Source of the DNA: Adineta vaga
Taxonomy: Eukaryota > Rotifera
Length of the DNA stretch: 64,000 nucleotides
Assembly: GCA_021613535.1 (NCBI GenBank)
Contig: CP075494.1
Coordinates: 8,122,001 to 8,186,000 of the forward strand
Direction of reading: 5' to 3'
Below the pieces are notes generated by a model. The model searched no databases. It saw nothing but the letters and a program-made list of their open reading frames with translations, and had not been told where the DNA came from. A program made the translations under genes and the position numbers. This document shows positions 47,155-59,097 of the stretch, piece by piece. The stretch's first letter is position 1. Each line of letters starts with the position of its first letter.

Positions 47155-49066
47155 CTACTGAAATATTTGTGTAATAATTGCTTTTTCTTCGTTATTATTA
47201 TCAATCAAACGTGTTACCATTTTACGGCCAATACCCCATGTTTCGATCTTATCAGCAATGATTGTATCACCTATTGATCTTGCCGAATTAGGACTATTTT
47301 TCGATAAAATACGAATTGTTTGTCTCGGTCGTAAGTAGAATGTTGGTGAAAATTGATAGACAATTTCGGGTTCTTGATCAATTTGACGGCGAATAATCCA
47401 TTTTTGAAATGATTGTTCATTACCACTATACTTTTCATTGACTAAGATTACACAATCGAGTTCTAAATCGACTGAATCAAATGAGATTGGACCTATAGAA
47501 AAAGAAGAATGAATTCTTTTATAATGAAATTCTTTTATTCTATTCTACCTCGTGCTGTTTTTTGTACAGTCATTTTCTTTGTTGTTAAATCACTTGGAAT
47601 TCGTTCAACTGTTGGTTGACTTTGATATGTTCCAATGGAAGCTGATGGTGCTGATGATGATGATGAAGAAGTTAATGGTAAATTTTGTGCTTGTTGTTCC
47701 ATTCGATTTAAATGTTGTTCTTCAACATGTAATAAACGTCCATAAGTTGACAATTCAAAACGTAATGAAACATTATTTTCTAAAAGATTATCAATTGTTT
47801 CTTGTTTATCATTGATAAGTTCTCGTAATTGTACTATTTCTTGATCATGTCCTTGTCTATCACGTGCATTTTCTTGTTGAATTCTTTCTAAATCTTCTAA
47901 AATTGCATCTAATTGTGATTGTAATTGTTGATTTTCTTCTTGAAGAGTGTAAAATACATCTTGATTTTCACGTAATGATGATGTTAAATGTGTTTTATCC
48001 ATGGATTCAATAACACCTTCATTAGCTAATAAACGTTTTCGTTCAGTTTCAGCTTCCATTTCTGCACGAACTTGTTCAGTTTTAATACGATAATATTCTT
48101 CTAATTCATTAACTTGTGATTGAGAAAGAACTTCGAAATCTTGTCGAATATCTGATATAGCATGAGCTAATTCAGCACGATAGAAACCTGAGACATCGAG
48201 TACAGGTGTACCTAGAAGATGACAATCAATTGTATGAATGATTTCTAACAAACATAAATTGATTTCTTACTAAGTGATACTAATTCATTTCGTTGAGCTT
48301 GATGAATAGCATCTTGAAAAGCGGCATGTTCACGTAAAGTTTGTAATTCATTTTCAATAACAATACGTTCTAACTGTTGATTGTCTAATTCATTTTTTAA
48401 ACCATCTATTTCTTTAAGTAATTCTTCCATAATACTTCGTTGTCGAGCTAAATCACCTATACGTTGATCAAATTGATTTCGTAAATGCTCTAATTCACGA
48501 TTTGTATTATCTAATTCTTGTTTTAAATGATTCAATCGATTAATATCTGTTAAATCATCAAATGTTGCGATTTGTTGTTGAATTTGCCAAAGATCATATT
48601 CATGTCGTTTTAATTGAAGTTCTTGAAAAGCTCGATCACGCATGGCATTATCAATTTGTTCTCGAAGTGCTTGTAATTGAGGATTATAAACTGCTTGTAA
48701 TTGAGTTGCATCACCACCCCAAGCTTGTTTTAAATCGTTTAAATCAGATGATAATTTATGATTATGATTTTCAAGATAATGCACACGATCCAAATAGACT
48801 GCAAATTTATTATTTAATTCTTGTAATTCACGTTGTTCATCCTGATGTTGTTTAACAATTGTTGTCATAACAGCTGTAGCTGATGTATGTCCACTTGGTC
48901 GATTATCATCACTAACTGGTCGTAAACCACGTTCTATCAATGTTCGACGAATTACAGTTGAATCATCATGTTGTGATGCTGGTCTTGGAGAATTATTTCC
49001 ATAAATTTTATTTCTCTCGGATTCATTGGAGGTGGAAGGGTTCGTATTATCATTTGTGTTACTCAT
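47155..49066 (-). CDS. Cytoplasmic intermediate filament protein with lamin-tail domain
   Basis: Invertebrate-type intermediate filament. Three exons (48271-49066, 47549-48211, 47155-47492), 598 residues. A ~75-residue head leads into the helix-initiation motif LNNKFAVYLDRVHYLE. Long heptad coiled coils follow. The helix-termination region is FELSTYGRLLHVEEQHLN. A Ser-rich linker follows, then a lamin-tail domain in the last exon (PISFDSVDLELDCVILVNEK, FSPTFYLRPRQTIRILSK). The coil 1B appears long, as in lamins and protostome filaments. There is no C-terminal CaaX box (it ends ITQIFQ) and no clear nuclear localisation signal before the tail, so it is cytoplasmic rather than a lamin. Confidence 0.9.
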
Positions 49067-50744
49067 CGTTGTTCTGAGTAGATTAAAATAAATACAAAAG
49101 AATACAAAAGAAACCTATTTATCGTATCTTCAAGAACCACTATTCTCAATAATATGGTTAATACAATGCAAGAAAGAATGTACGAAGACAAAAAAAAAGA
49201 AAAAAAAAGGAATAAGTGATAATATGCTTCTAATATATTTTTCTCAGTACGTGCAAGTATATTGCTTCTCTTGTTGCGGTTAATAATACAATCAGCTGCA
49301 ATATCTTCCTTCTTCTTCTTACACTCGGTCTCGCTTTTTCCTTTCTATGCCCATCTGTACAGAACGACAGTTGTGTCCAATCGATTAGTTGTGCCTTTCT
49401 AACAAGTTAGAATACAGACGAATATTTGCATAGAAGAATATGGTTAATTTTTATCGTCCTCCTTTTCTTTTAACCTGTCTGGTCATGCATCATTGATCCT
49501 TTCCTTTCTTTGTAATTGCATACTGATGAACAACATGCAAAGAATATATCGAAGAAACGAACGATAGTTTTCTTTTACCCAATAAAAACAGACACTATTC
49601 ATCATGATACATATCTATAAAAAAAAGAAAAGGAAAAAGAAAATTAATAGAAAAAACTTATACTTGAAATACAAATATTTGTCATGGTTTAGCACTAGAC
49701 TTGTTTCAAGAGGAAGCAAGATAATTAAAACAATCTTAAACATTACATCTACTACAGATTCAATTAATTGCTTGTATTTACCTATCATCGTTCAAGGTCT
49801 AGGAAAAATGATGATATTCTTTCTCACTCTCTTTCAACATATATCTTCATGAATAACGTTTTCGATTAATTATATTTGATAGCAATTAACAAACAAACAA
49901 TTAACTGTTTAATTAAAGGTCATGTGACTTGTTGGCTATATCAATTTCCATCTCAGCAGAAAAAATAACAAATCATACCTACTCTTTCGTTAATTATATG
50001 TTGATCATCAGAGAGAAAAAACATACTCAATATTAAACTAAAATTTCTCATTAGCAAAAAAGAAATAATAGTTGAAGATTAGATTACTCTACAGTAAATC
50101 ACCTGTTAACTTCATGCAGAATAGTTGCTATGCTTGAGATCAAATCATAATTATTTTTACATATGATTCTGATGTTCCTGGAATGATTAATTACTTATAC
50201 CGACTAGTAGAGATTTATTTTGTACGATGATATACAATCGATCAAGTACGTATCATAAAAATAGTTTTATTAGTAAATTTTCTTCAATCAAAACAAAACA
50301 AACCTTGAAAAGAATCTGTTCATACATGTGTCAATCAATACAAAAGAAAAATTCTATCAAGGACAATCATACATAATAACAATTATCCTTAATAGACACG
50401 TATATATCAGACATATTGAAAGTTCAATCGTCGTATATGTTTTATAAACGAAAACATGACCTATATATTACACAATCATAATATTTAAATTTCAAAAAAT
50501 CAATGTCTATGTGTAAAAAAATAGACTAGTTTTTAACAATAAAAACCGTGTTCTTGACGTACATATGAATGATTCAACTGATACGTTTTTTTCGTAATTA
50601 CAATCATCAATACACACGCGCATATCGATTGATAAACATCATTCAATAAAAATCATTTGTCCTTCTCACATATTTTCTTTCCATCGTTCTATACAAAGAA
50701 GTACATTTGAATAATTATTGATTGATAAAAAATAACCTTAAACA
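49067..50744. other. Divergent intergenic region, no gene seen
   Basis: About 1.7 kb of AT-rich sequence between the head-to-head intermediate filament and CDF transporter genes. It should hold both promoters. The 82-residue open frame at 49604-49852 is Lys-rich at its start and unsupported. Confidence 0.45.
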
Positions 50745-52231
50745 ATGCCTGAAAGTAAGTTCCATAAAATTTAGAATTATCTCTAATCATTTATCTTTAT
50801 ATTTTTATTCTGAAAGTTATCGAATGTTGTCGATCATTTAAACATAAAATGTGCTCAAAAAATTTCCGTGTTTTTATTATGTTTATTCTTACAATTACAA
50901 CAGCAACTGTTGAAATTATCTTTGGTATTCGTGTACATTCAAATTCTTTAATTGCAGATGGATTATATTCATTTGCTGAAGGTCTATGTTTAATTGGTGT
51001 TATGTTAGTTCTTCATTATTCACGTGGAAATTATGCTCAAACAAATAATACATTTGGATATGAACGATTAGAATTATTATTTGGTTTAATTCAAGAAGTC
51101 TTTCTTCTTTCGATTTCATTAGGTATTATTGTCGATGCTGTTAATCATTTAGTTAATCCAATACATGTTCATGATCCAATGTTAATGATTGTTCTTGGAA
51201 TAAGTGGAATCTTTGTTGGATTACTTGGAATGATTATGTTTTGGGGTTATCATCATGATCATGATATTAAAGAAGAAATAACTGAGAAGAAGAAAAGAGA
51301 TTTTCTTGCTTGGACAAGTAAGCATACGAAATTGAAAAAGAAATCACCTGTAGCATCGCCTCAACATACGATTGTAGAAACGCCATTGTTGGAAAATAAT
51401 GAACCCAATGAACAACAAAATACTGATGCAGATATTGAAGTAAAACCACAATCAATACCTGAACTTGAAGCATTCACATATGAAAATGTTGAAATTGAAG
51501 AATCAAGAGTTTATGCAACTCTACATGCTCTATGTTTACATTCATTGGTAAAGTTTTTCAGGAAAATATACTCTAATCTAATCTTCTTTAGTGTACATAC
51601 AGGTCGTTTTATTTGAATCAATCATTGTTGTTTCATCAGGTTTATTGATTCATTTTATTCCACACATTGATCCAATAACAGGAAAAGAAATAAATACTTG
51701 GTTGAAATACGTTGATCCATGTTTAACTTTGATCATGGTTGTTATCATTGCAATTCGTGCTATTCCTGTTATTCTATCAATAAGTGAAATTTTAATTGAA
51801 AATGTTCCGGCAGGTATTGATACTGAAGTAGTAATGAAAGAGATTATCGAAGCTATACCAGCAATTAAAAGTATACATAGTTTTCATATTTGGAGGTACA
51901 TTTAATTCTATTTGATTATTCGAGAAAAAGAATGTTTTTAATAAATTTTAGAGCATCAGCAAAGGAAATCTATGCAACATTACATTTAGTCTGTGATGAA
52001 GATATAATGATAAGCACATGTACAAATGAATATGGACGAAAAATACAAAAACTTTTCAAAACTTATTGTATTCGATATTTTACTTTACAATTTGAATATG
52101 TCACATTAAAACAATCTGATCGAGTATCTGTTTATCGTTGTGCTCATGTTTTACATCGAAGACAACGTGGTCATACGTCAGATGAACCGGTTATGAACTC
52201 AGCAAAAGAAGCAATTGCTCGTATTAGTTGA
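50745..52231 (+). CDS. Cation diffusion facilitator (SLC30/ZnT-like) transporter, atypical metal site
   Basis: Four exons (50745-50754, 50817-51547, 51603-51895, 51952-52231), 437 residues. Six TM segments: IMFILTITTATVEIIFGI; LIADGLYSFAEGLCLIGVML; LLFGLIQEVFLLSISLGII; MLMIVLGISGIFVGLLGMIM; then, after a ~90-residue charged loop, LFESIIVVSSGLLIHFI and CLTLIMVVIIAI. The C-terminal cytosolic domain has SIHSFHIW, the ZnT-type 'xxHDLHIW' position. The first loop holds HHDHD. In TM2 the zinc ligands HxxxD appear as YxxxE (ADGLYSFAE). In TM5 the expected Asp after LHSL is Val. Membrane family is clear; zinc transport is doubtful. Confidence 0.85.
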
Positions 52232-54040
52232 GAAGAAACAAAATTTAGTAACTGTTCAATTCGATTTTTCTTTTTTCTAGTTTTTTTAAACGAAAAACGA
52301 TAAAAAATAAAGGTGAAATTCTTGTCGAATGAAGATTAATGTTTTACTAACCTATTCATCATAGGCTGACGTGGAAGAACACAAATATATATTAGATTTT
52401 GATTTTATAGCAGAATCAGTTTAGTCAAAAGATCAAGACAAATAAAATCGTTTTTCTATTGCATTAATATGACATCATTGGAAGTCATAAAATATCAATT
52501 TTCTCGCTTATATTTCGTATTTATGATCTAGAACAAAGCAAAGCCATTTTCTTTTTCAAGGACAAAACTTCATTGACCGAAAGAAAAAAACAAAGAAATT
52601 TCGAACATTAAATTTGTTCATTCCGTGAACAATTATAACGAATCTCATAGAAAAGACGAATCCAGAGGAGATCAAAAGTCGATAAATATGTACCTGTCTA
52701 CTTAACAAACTGTACAATAATGTTAATATATTGAATTGTAGACGCTACTCATCTCATTTCAGTAATGGAAAAGATATATTCTATTCGTATTTCACCGACG
52801 ATCATTATATCTTTCATACTACATAATTTTGCAATCGTTTGGAGAAGTTTCCAAAATATTTTAATGATTCGTACCAAGAAAATGTGTTTATTCACATGAA
52901 ATATCAGAAGTTGTCTGTAAATGATCATTTATTTCATATAATTTGTATTACTCTATTGTTATGATATATTTAGGATGACTCAGTATGAAGATATTGCCGT
53001 TTTAAACGAATTTTTCTACGGTTCATTGCACTGATCAAAGTCTAATTCGCTGCTTATTTTCTTTTCTTTTCTTTCAGTTTAAGGAAAAAACACACACGAC
53101 CGATAGAAATCTGATAAATAGTTAATTAAAATAAGACATTTCTTGATAATACTTAGAAGATGATTTGTTCTTCAGTAGCATGTTTCTTCTTTAGCATTGC
53201 ACAATTCTTTGCAATATTTCACGAACCATTGAATACATGAGACAAGGAGTATTACGGTTGTAGTTTTTGTTAAAGATACTCAATACAAATTAGTTCTTGT
53301 GATCAATAAGAAGCTTTACTATTCAGATATTTTATCTATATTCAGTTTAATTTCATCTCTTATGAAATAAATCAACTTATTTTGCATCGAAAATTATCTT
53401 TGTAATCGAAACTTCCTTTTGATTGCTTGATATTATTAATTAAACACCACTTATCACATAAATGTTTTTTTACTAAGCATAACCTTCAACGTCACTCATT
53501 ACAGAGAGAAAATAATGTAATTATGGCCTTATAGCATTTTTTCTCTCTTAACTAGGATTTTTTTTCTTGATACAATATAATTATTCACTGTCTATGTTTC
53601 TGATACAACCATTTTTCTCTTTCTCTTCTCTGTCCAAATAAATCGACACTCGATCTAGGAGATTATTACTTTGATATTTCACCAGACCACAAGCTAAGAC
53701 TCATTTCGGTTTTCTCTCTCTCTCTCTCTCTCTCTCTCCTCGTAACTATGTACACTCTTATTTGCCGTCATCTTCGCCCGATTCGATGAAAGCTTACCTA
53801 TTTATGTGTGTTTTTTATCTCTCTCTCAAGGCAAAAAAAACAACATATGTATTAGCAAATATGTTTATCGATGTTCCAGCTGAATGCGCCTCTGTCTTTC
53901 GTTCTTACACATAAGCATCCAATCACATATATCAGTCCTTCTTTAACCGCATTACTATTGATATATCATTATTCAAAAATAAATATATCATAAGAACAAC
54001 ATTCATTATACGTTTATTTCAAAATATATCATAATAAAGA
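52232..54040. other. Intergenic region with a long CT microsatellite
   Basis: No exon seen in about 1.8 kb. A (TC)n run of about 13 units lies at 53713-53738, with a shorter one near 53818. Confidence 0.5.
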
Positions 54041-54439
54041 ATGTATACGACAACTACTGTTGCTTTTGCTAGACGACCAGGATTTGGTGTTGGTCAACCA
54101 GTCATAACCGTTTTGGTTCCATGGAGTCAACAATTCGGTCAGGCATACCAACAATTTGTTAATGGCGGTTATGGATCTTATGGTGGTGGATTTCCAGCAG
54201 GTGGACTTGGTGGACTTGGTGGTGGTCTACCAATTGGCGGTGGCCTACCAATTGGTGGTGGTCTTCCAATCGGTGGTGGTCTACCAATTGGTGGTGGTCT
54301 TGGTGGTTATGGTACTGGCTTTCCTGCTGCTGGCGGTCTTGGAGGTTATGGTGCTGGTTATCCTGCCGCTGGTGGTCTTGGTGGTTATGGTGGAGGAATC
54401 CAAGGTTATCCAATTGGTTTTGGTGTAACAACATATTAA
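54041..54439 (+). CDS. Glycine-rich repeat protein
   Basis: Single exon, 132 residues. A short non-repetitive start (MYTTTTVAFARRPGFGVGQP, then VITVLVPWSQQFGQAYQQF) is followed by glycine-rich tandem repeats: about four units of GGGLPI and three of GGLGGYGxG(F/Y)PAA. It ends GYPIGFGVTTY. There is no clear signal peptide. Composition suggests a structural, adhesive or matrix protein. Repeats of about 18 bases are near-identical at DNA level and probably unstable in length. Confidence 0.6.
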   Translation: MYTTTTVAFARRPGFGVGQPVITVLVPWSQQFGQAYQQFVNGGYGSYGGGFPAGGLGGLGGGLPIGGGLPIGGGLPIGGGLPIGGGLGGYGTGFPAAGGLGGYGAGYPAAGGLGGYGGGIQGYPIGFGVTTY

Positions 54440-54983
54440 ATAAATTAGAATCAATTATATATGAAAAATAATGATATAACATCATTGTTGATTTTTTTTA
54501 TTTTCTTGAACAAAGACAAATCTTTTTCACGCAAGTTGTGCAGATTTCTTTTATTGTTTCTGTTTTCATATTAGTGATAATATCATAATAAAAGGATATG
54601 CACTTGCTCTCAGTTAAATGTGCCTAATACGTTCTTGATCAAACGATAAAATCATTCATTCAATGATATTTTAGTAAAAAGATAGTATATCATATAAATG
54701 TAGAGAACTATATGATTTCTGTGGGATGAAATTGATCTCGTCATAGACGTCATTGTAATGAAACTGACAGATATTTATTCTTCTTTCTTCTCAAACGTGA
54801 CTTCACATGAGATAATATTCCATGATAAAGAGTGACAATAAAAGCTTAATGAAAAAAGAAAAGAAACCTGTATGTTATTGATCATCATGAACGTGATCAT
54901 TAGAAGTTGACGTCAAAGAGTAATTCTTTTTTTTTTGCTTTATATATAACAATTTTCCTTGCACTATTCTATATCAAACTATC
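54440..54983. other. Intergenic region, no gene seen
   Basis: 3' flank of the glycine-rich gene and promoter of the acidic peptide gene, with a T-run at about 54928 and a TATA-like TATATATA at about 54942. Confidence 0.4.
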
Positions 54984-55366
54984 ATGAGAACAAATTGTAT
55001 TCTTCTATTGTTCACGCTTTTTTTCACAGTTTTACAATACACAAATTGTTATCGTAAGTACTAGGTTGTTCTATGAATACCATATTGATTTATTTTGGCT
55101 TTTTAGCACGAGGAATCTTCTTCTATGAAGATGATGAACTTGACGATATTGATGAAAATCGTATGGAGAATTTCAGACCGTTTGTAGTTGATGACCCAAA
55201 TAAAGATAAACAGAAAATGCTTGATGCACTTGAACTTATTTCTAAATCATCGGAAGAATCAGACAGTGACAGTGATGAACAAGAAAGTCACGAAAAAGAA
55301 ACGGTCTTATCAAATTACATCGATATCCAACAACAGAAAATATTAGACGATAGTGACGAAAACTAA
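54984..55366 (+). CDS. Secreted acidic protein of unknown function
   Basis: Two exons (54984-55053, 55107-55366), 109 residues. Signal peptide MRTNCILLLFTLFFTVLQYT ends near NCYPRG. The mature chain is very acidic (FFYEDDELDDIDENRMENF; SSEESDSDSDEQESHEKE) and has no cysteines. SSEESDSDSD is a good casein-kinase-type phosphorylation tract, so calcium binding or mineral association is possible but speculative. No family recognised. Confidence 0.6.
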
Positions 55367-55548
55367 GTCGTAGTTTTTTATTGCTTGTGTTATTAAATTA
55401 TATTGCTTACTGGACTGTGTTTTAAAAATAAAAAGAAGCATCGTACGGTTGTTTTTTGTTTCAATGATAAAGCTAATTACAAGAAATTTTTATGATGAAT
55501 AGAATTGAACATTGAGAATTGAAATTTAAGCATACGAAGAAAAGATTC

Positions 55549-55630
55549 GACGAGGTGGCCGAGCGGTTAAGGCGTTAGACTGCTAATCTAATGGGCTCTG
55601 CCCGCGTGAGTTCGAATCTCACCCTCGTCG
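55549..55630 (+). tRNA. tRNA-Ser (anticodon GCT), copy 1
   Basis: 82-base class II tRNA without intron. The acceptor stem GACGAGG pairs with CCTCGTC, followed by discriminator G. D arm GGCCGAGCGGTTAAGGC. Anticodon arm TTAGACTGCTAATCTAA places GCT in the loop. Long variable arm TGGGCTCTGCCCGC. T arm GTGAGTTCGAATCTCAC. A T-run follows directly as a Pol III terminator. Confidence 0.97.
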
Positions 55631-55999
55631 CCATTCTTTTTTTTTCAAAAAATTGTTCCCAATTAAAAATAAATTCATGACAAATATGATACAAGACATA
55701 TGCAATCAATTTCTGATTTACAGAAAAGAGATCTTACTTTTACTCTTTTGATTGACTTAAATTATTTTGAATTAATCAATCCTTAACGTACTTTAGAAGC
55801 AACATAAATCCATTCATGTAAACGTATACTGTGAACTAGTTTCTATTAGATGGCTGTATTTTTTTATGTGATATTATTCATCAACGATATCTGCAAGTTT
55901 TTATATGAAAAACAAACATGAATTTATCAGAGAAATATTGGTATAACGATAATCATAAAGTTAACTAATTTATTATATCATTTTTTGACAACTCATTTC
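55631..55999. other. Spacer between the two tRNA-Ser genes
   Basis: Starts with the Pol III T-run after copy 1. The rest is AT-rich with no gene seen. Confidence 0.5.
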
Positions 56000-56081
56000 G
56001 ACGAGATGGCCGAGCGGTTAAGGCGTTAGACTGCTAATCTAATGGGCTCTGCCCGCGTGAGTTCAAATCTCACTCTCGTCG
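56000..56081 (+). tRNA. tRNA-Ser (anticodon GCT), copy 2
   Basis: Same length and anticodon as the copy 451 bases upstream. It differs by A for G at position 7 and T for C at its partner in the acceptor stem (GACGAGA with TCTCGTC), a compensatory pair, and by A for G in the T loop (TTCAAAT). A T-run terminator follows. Confidence 0.97.
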
Positions 56082-56626
56082 CCATTTTTTTCCAATTTTT
56101 TATTCTGTATAATTGTAAGCATATGACACGTTGCATGCTGTCACAGTCAGTATCAATAGGATGATTTCGTCATTTAACTGATGCTCTTTTTTGTGAGATA
56201 GATTCTATTGTTAAGCAACATATGTGCTTCACCACACAATACTTTAGGTATGAAATAGAACTGAATCGTTTGACTATTTGGGGTATCAAGATCAACTCAA
56301 CTAAAAGTTTAATATAGATCGTTAAATCATTTTTCGAGGCAGAAAAATTCAAATTAATCTTTCTCTTCTCGTCTCATTTTATTCTCGTTAAAATGTACGT
56401 CAGAATATAGCACGTCTAAGACGAAGAGAAATGTTCTTCATTCTTTATGATATCAGTAATAATATACAAAAAAAAACACGTTACATGGGTCAATTTAACA
56501 GAAATCAATCTTATCTCATGTGATGTCTTGATTTTTATTTATTCTTTTTTCTCTCTCGTCCTGTGTATATGTATATATAGAGATAATCGTTGATGATCTG
56601 TATTCATTCTCCTATTACAAGAAATC
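56082..56626. other. Intergenic region, no gene seen
   Basis: AT-rich, including a TATATATAG stretch at about 56570-56580, roughly 50 bases before the next start codon and a plausible TATA element. Confidence 0.4.
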
Positions 56627-57226
56627 ATGCATATACTTTCAATTGTTCTAATTGTTTACGGAACTTTGGATATTATTTCATCATCAACTATCGATTATGA
56701 TTTAATCGAGATTAGTAATCTGAAACAAGATTTTATAAAATATTCACCGGAAATAATTCGTCGTGTCACTCAAGCTACATGCGATATGATAACCCAATGT
56801 TGTCCTAAAAAACAATCAAAATTAGTTTCCATGGCTTTGGCAGGTAATACAAATGCCTTTGCCGATGAATGTTTCGATGGCCAAACGACAGCAAATGTTC
56901 TTGCAAACTTGATTTCATGTTCACCATTCGTCCAAATATCCACAATGGTTACAGATTCGGATTTTTTGGAATATATAAACTTCATTCGAAAAAATTTCGT
57001 GGTCGATAAAGAAGAAACTCAACTAATTCTTGATCTTTGTACTGAACAAGAAATGTATTCAATGATTTGTGATTTGAATCAAACCAATGAACAAGATACT
57101 TGTCAACTTAAAATACTGAAAAAATGGCTAGAAAACGGTGAAGGCATTTATGCTAAGAAAGTTCAACAAACAAAGGATCAATATATAAAACTTATTGATG
57201 CATTAAAAAAGACTTTCAATCATTAG
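56627..57226 (+). CDS. Secreted helical cysteine-containing protein of unknown function
   Basis: Single exon, 199 residues. Signal peptide MHILSIVLIVYGTLDIISSS. The mature protein looks mainly helical, with nine cysteines, among them CDMITQCCPKKQ, DECFDG, SCSPF, DLCTEQEMYSMICDL and DTCQLK. The C-terminal helix is Lys-rich (KKVQQTKDQYIKLIDALKK). I recognise no family. A TATA-like element about 50 bases upstream and an intact signal peptide support a real gene. Confidence 0.62.
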   Translation: MHILSIVLIVYGTLDIISSSTIDYDLIEISNLKQDFIKYSPEIIRRVTQATCDMITQCCPKKQSKLVSMALAGNTNAFADECFDGQTTANVLANLISCSPFVQISTMVTDSDFLEYINFIRKNFVVDKEETQLILDLCTEQEMYSMICDLNQTNEQDTCQLKILKKWLENGEGIYAKKVQQTKDQYIKLIDALKKTFNH

Positions 57227-57651
57227 TCGATGTGTTATTACATTGTAGCGTTAGTTCGGTTTTTCATTGTTGTTGTGTGTTATATAACTGTTCGAAATAA
57301 ATAGATTGTTTTAGAAGATAATGAAAAACGTTTGATAATCATTCTAATAAGGCCAACTGTTACACTTGGATAGATATAATACATTAATTACATACGTGAT
57401 TTCAGATTTTGAGTCTGTTGAAAGACAAAAAAATGATGATTAGTTTTTCACGATAAAGCATGTACGTAATCTCTTCACTATTTATGATCTTTGTTCATAC
57501 GTGATTCTTCTTTCTGACTTCATGATAAAAAATATCGTTTCTTCCGAAGTATATTTCTTATATTAAACGTATAACAAAATACATTTGCAAATATCTGTTT
57601 TTTTGAACAGAAAAAAAAACGAAAAATCTTGAAGATAAGCAAAGTGTTTTC
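57227..57651. other. 3' flanks of two convergent genes
   Basis: AT-rich; no exon seen. AATAAA occurs at about 57296. Confidence 0.45.
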
Positions 57652-59097
57652 TCATCCATATAATGAGTTATTATTTGTTGTTACACGTGCCATAATAACA
57701 AGAATATCATCCGGTTTAACATAATATCGAACAGCATACGTTACTAAGTCATTAGCTGCTTGTTTTAGTGAATTCGTCTATAAAATGATACTAAAATAAA
57801 ATGAACCGAAGAAAAAAAAGAATGTGACTAACTCGAGCAAGAATTTGTTCGATTTGAAAATCGGAAACATTATCGAAAAGACCATCGGTCGATAGAATAA
57901 TAATATCATTCAACTCCAAATCAAATGATTGACAAATAGCATCAAAAACTCTAAAATAAAATCGAGATGTCATAAATAATTTTATCTCATGTCAATCATA
58001 ATCATCGATCATTATGAAAAACTAATTACTCTGATCTCCAATAGAAAGAAAATAAAAAATATTTTTTTCTTATTATCAGATAGACAAGGTTAAACGAGAA
58101 AATTTTTTCTTTAGAACACGTACGATATTTGCGTGTAATTGAGACCTTGTCCTTTCAATGCAGCAGTCCATGGATAAACATCTAATTGTCTTGGACAATC
58201 ACCATTCATTTCTTGCGATTTTGATCGATAAATAACAAAGCCTTGTCGAACAATAACATAACCTGAATCACCAATATTGACTGAATGAAGTTGTCCAGTA
58301 CGACCGTCAATACCCAAAACACATGCCGTTGCACTACCTTTGAGAACACAAAGTTTTTCATAGATTATTTTAAGCGAAGGAATTCATCAAAAATAAAGCA
58401 TACCAAAACAATTTTCCGTTTGGACACGATCAAAAGCATGACTGAGAAGACGTTTCGGTTCGGTAATCGAATAGTTTCCTGTAAGTGCTAATTTAGAACA
58501 ATGACGCATTAATGCTTCCGAAAAAAGACGTGGATCATAACCATACATTAAATTTCCACCAGCACCATCAGAAATTCCTAGAGAAAAAAAAAGAAACTAA
58601 TACATTTTGAATCGTTGTATTTTACCAATAAAATTCTGATGATTTCGTTGCATTGTAAAGCCAGCATCATCACCAAATATTCCATTGGTTAACGAGAAAT
58701 TCTCATGAGGAACTGGAAGTTTAGTATTCTTTTGTACACCACACGTAGCAATTTCTAAAGCAAATGTGTCAGCATACTCAGCTGGGTCCGATTTTGTTGG
58801 TTCATCATAGACATGTTTCGTGGCGTGTGAATGATGATGATGATGGTGATGATGATGCCGATGATGATAACGATAGTTATCATTGAGAGGTTCAGACATA
58901 TCTTCTATGATTCTGTTAACATAAAAATCTAGAGATATACCGTCTTGATCATTTCGTTCAATATTTGTTAAGTCTGAAAGCGATCGACTTTGTTCTTTCA
59001 GATATGATTTCAAATTTTTCATATCAACATCAGATAATGTATAAAAATATTTATCGATGTATGTTGGTTTCAACTGATTATAACTAAGGCCATTCAT
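57652..59097 (-). CDS. PPTC7: PP2C-type phosphatase, PPTC7-like
   Basis: PPTC7 is a mitochondrial metal-dependent Ser/Thr phosphatase. Five exons (58626-59097, 58404-58577, 58124-58337, 57833-57950, 57652-57777), 367 residues. Core motifs: FGDDAGFT, ISDGAGGNLMYGYDPRLFSE, ALMRHC, SATACVLGIDGRTGQLHSVN with IGDSGYVIVR, DIIILSTDGLFDNVSD and KPDDILVIMARV. The aspartates that bind the two metals are present. The order matches the PTC7 branch. The N-terminal ~120 residues are unusual: they hold a poly-His stretch (YHHRHHHHHHHHHSHATKH) and no obvious presequence. Low-confidence alternative: a cytosolic paralogue. Confidence 0.85.

Noticed and set aside
53713-53738. CT microsatellite considered as a repeat-element boundary
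   Set aside because: No terminal repeats, target-site duplication or transposase frame near it.
54156-54485. Val/Leu- and His/Gln-rich frames over the glycine-rich gene
   Set aside because: Alternative-frame shadows of the glycine repeats on both strands.
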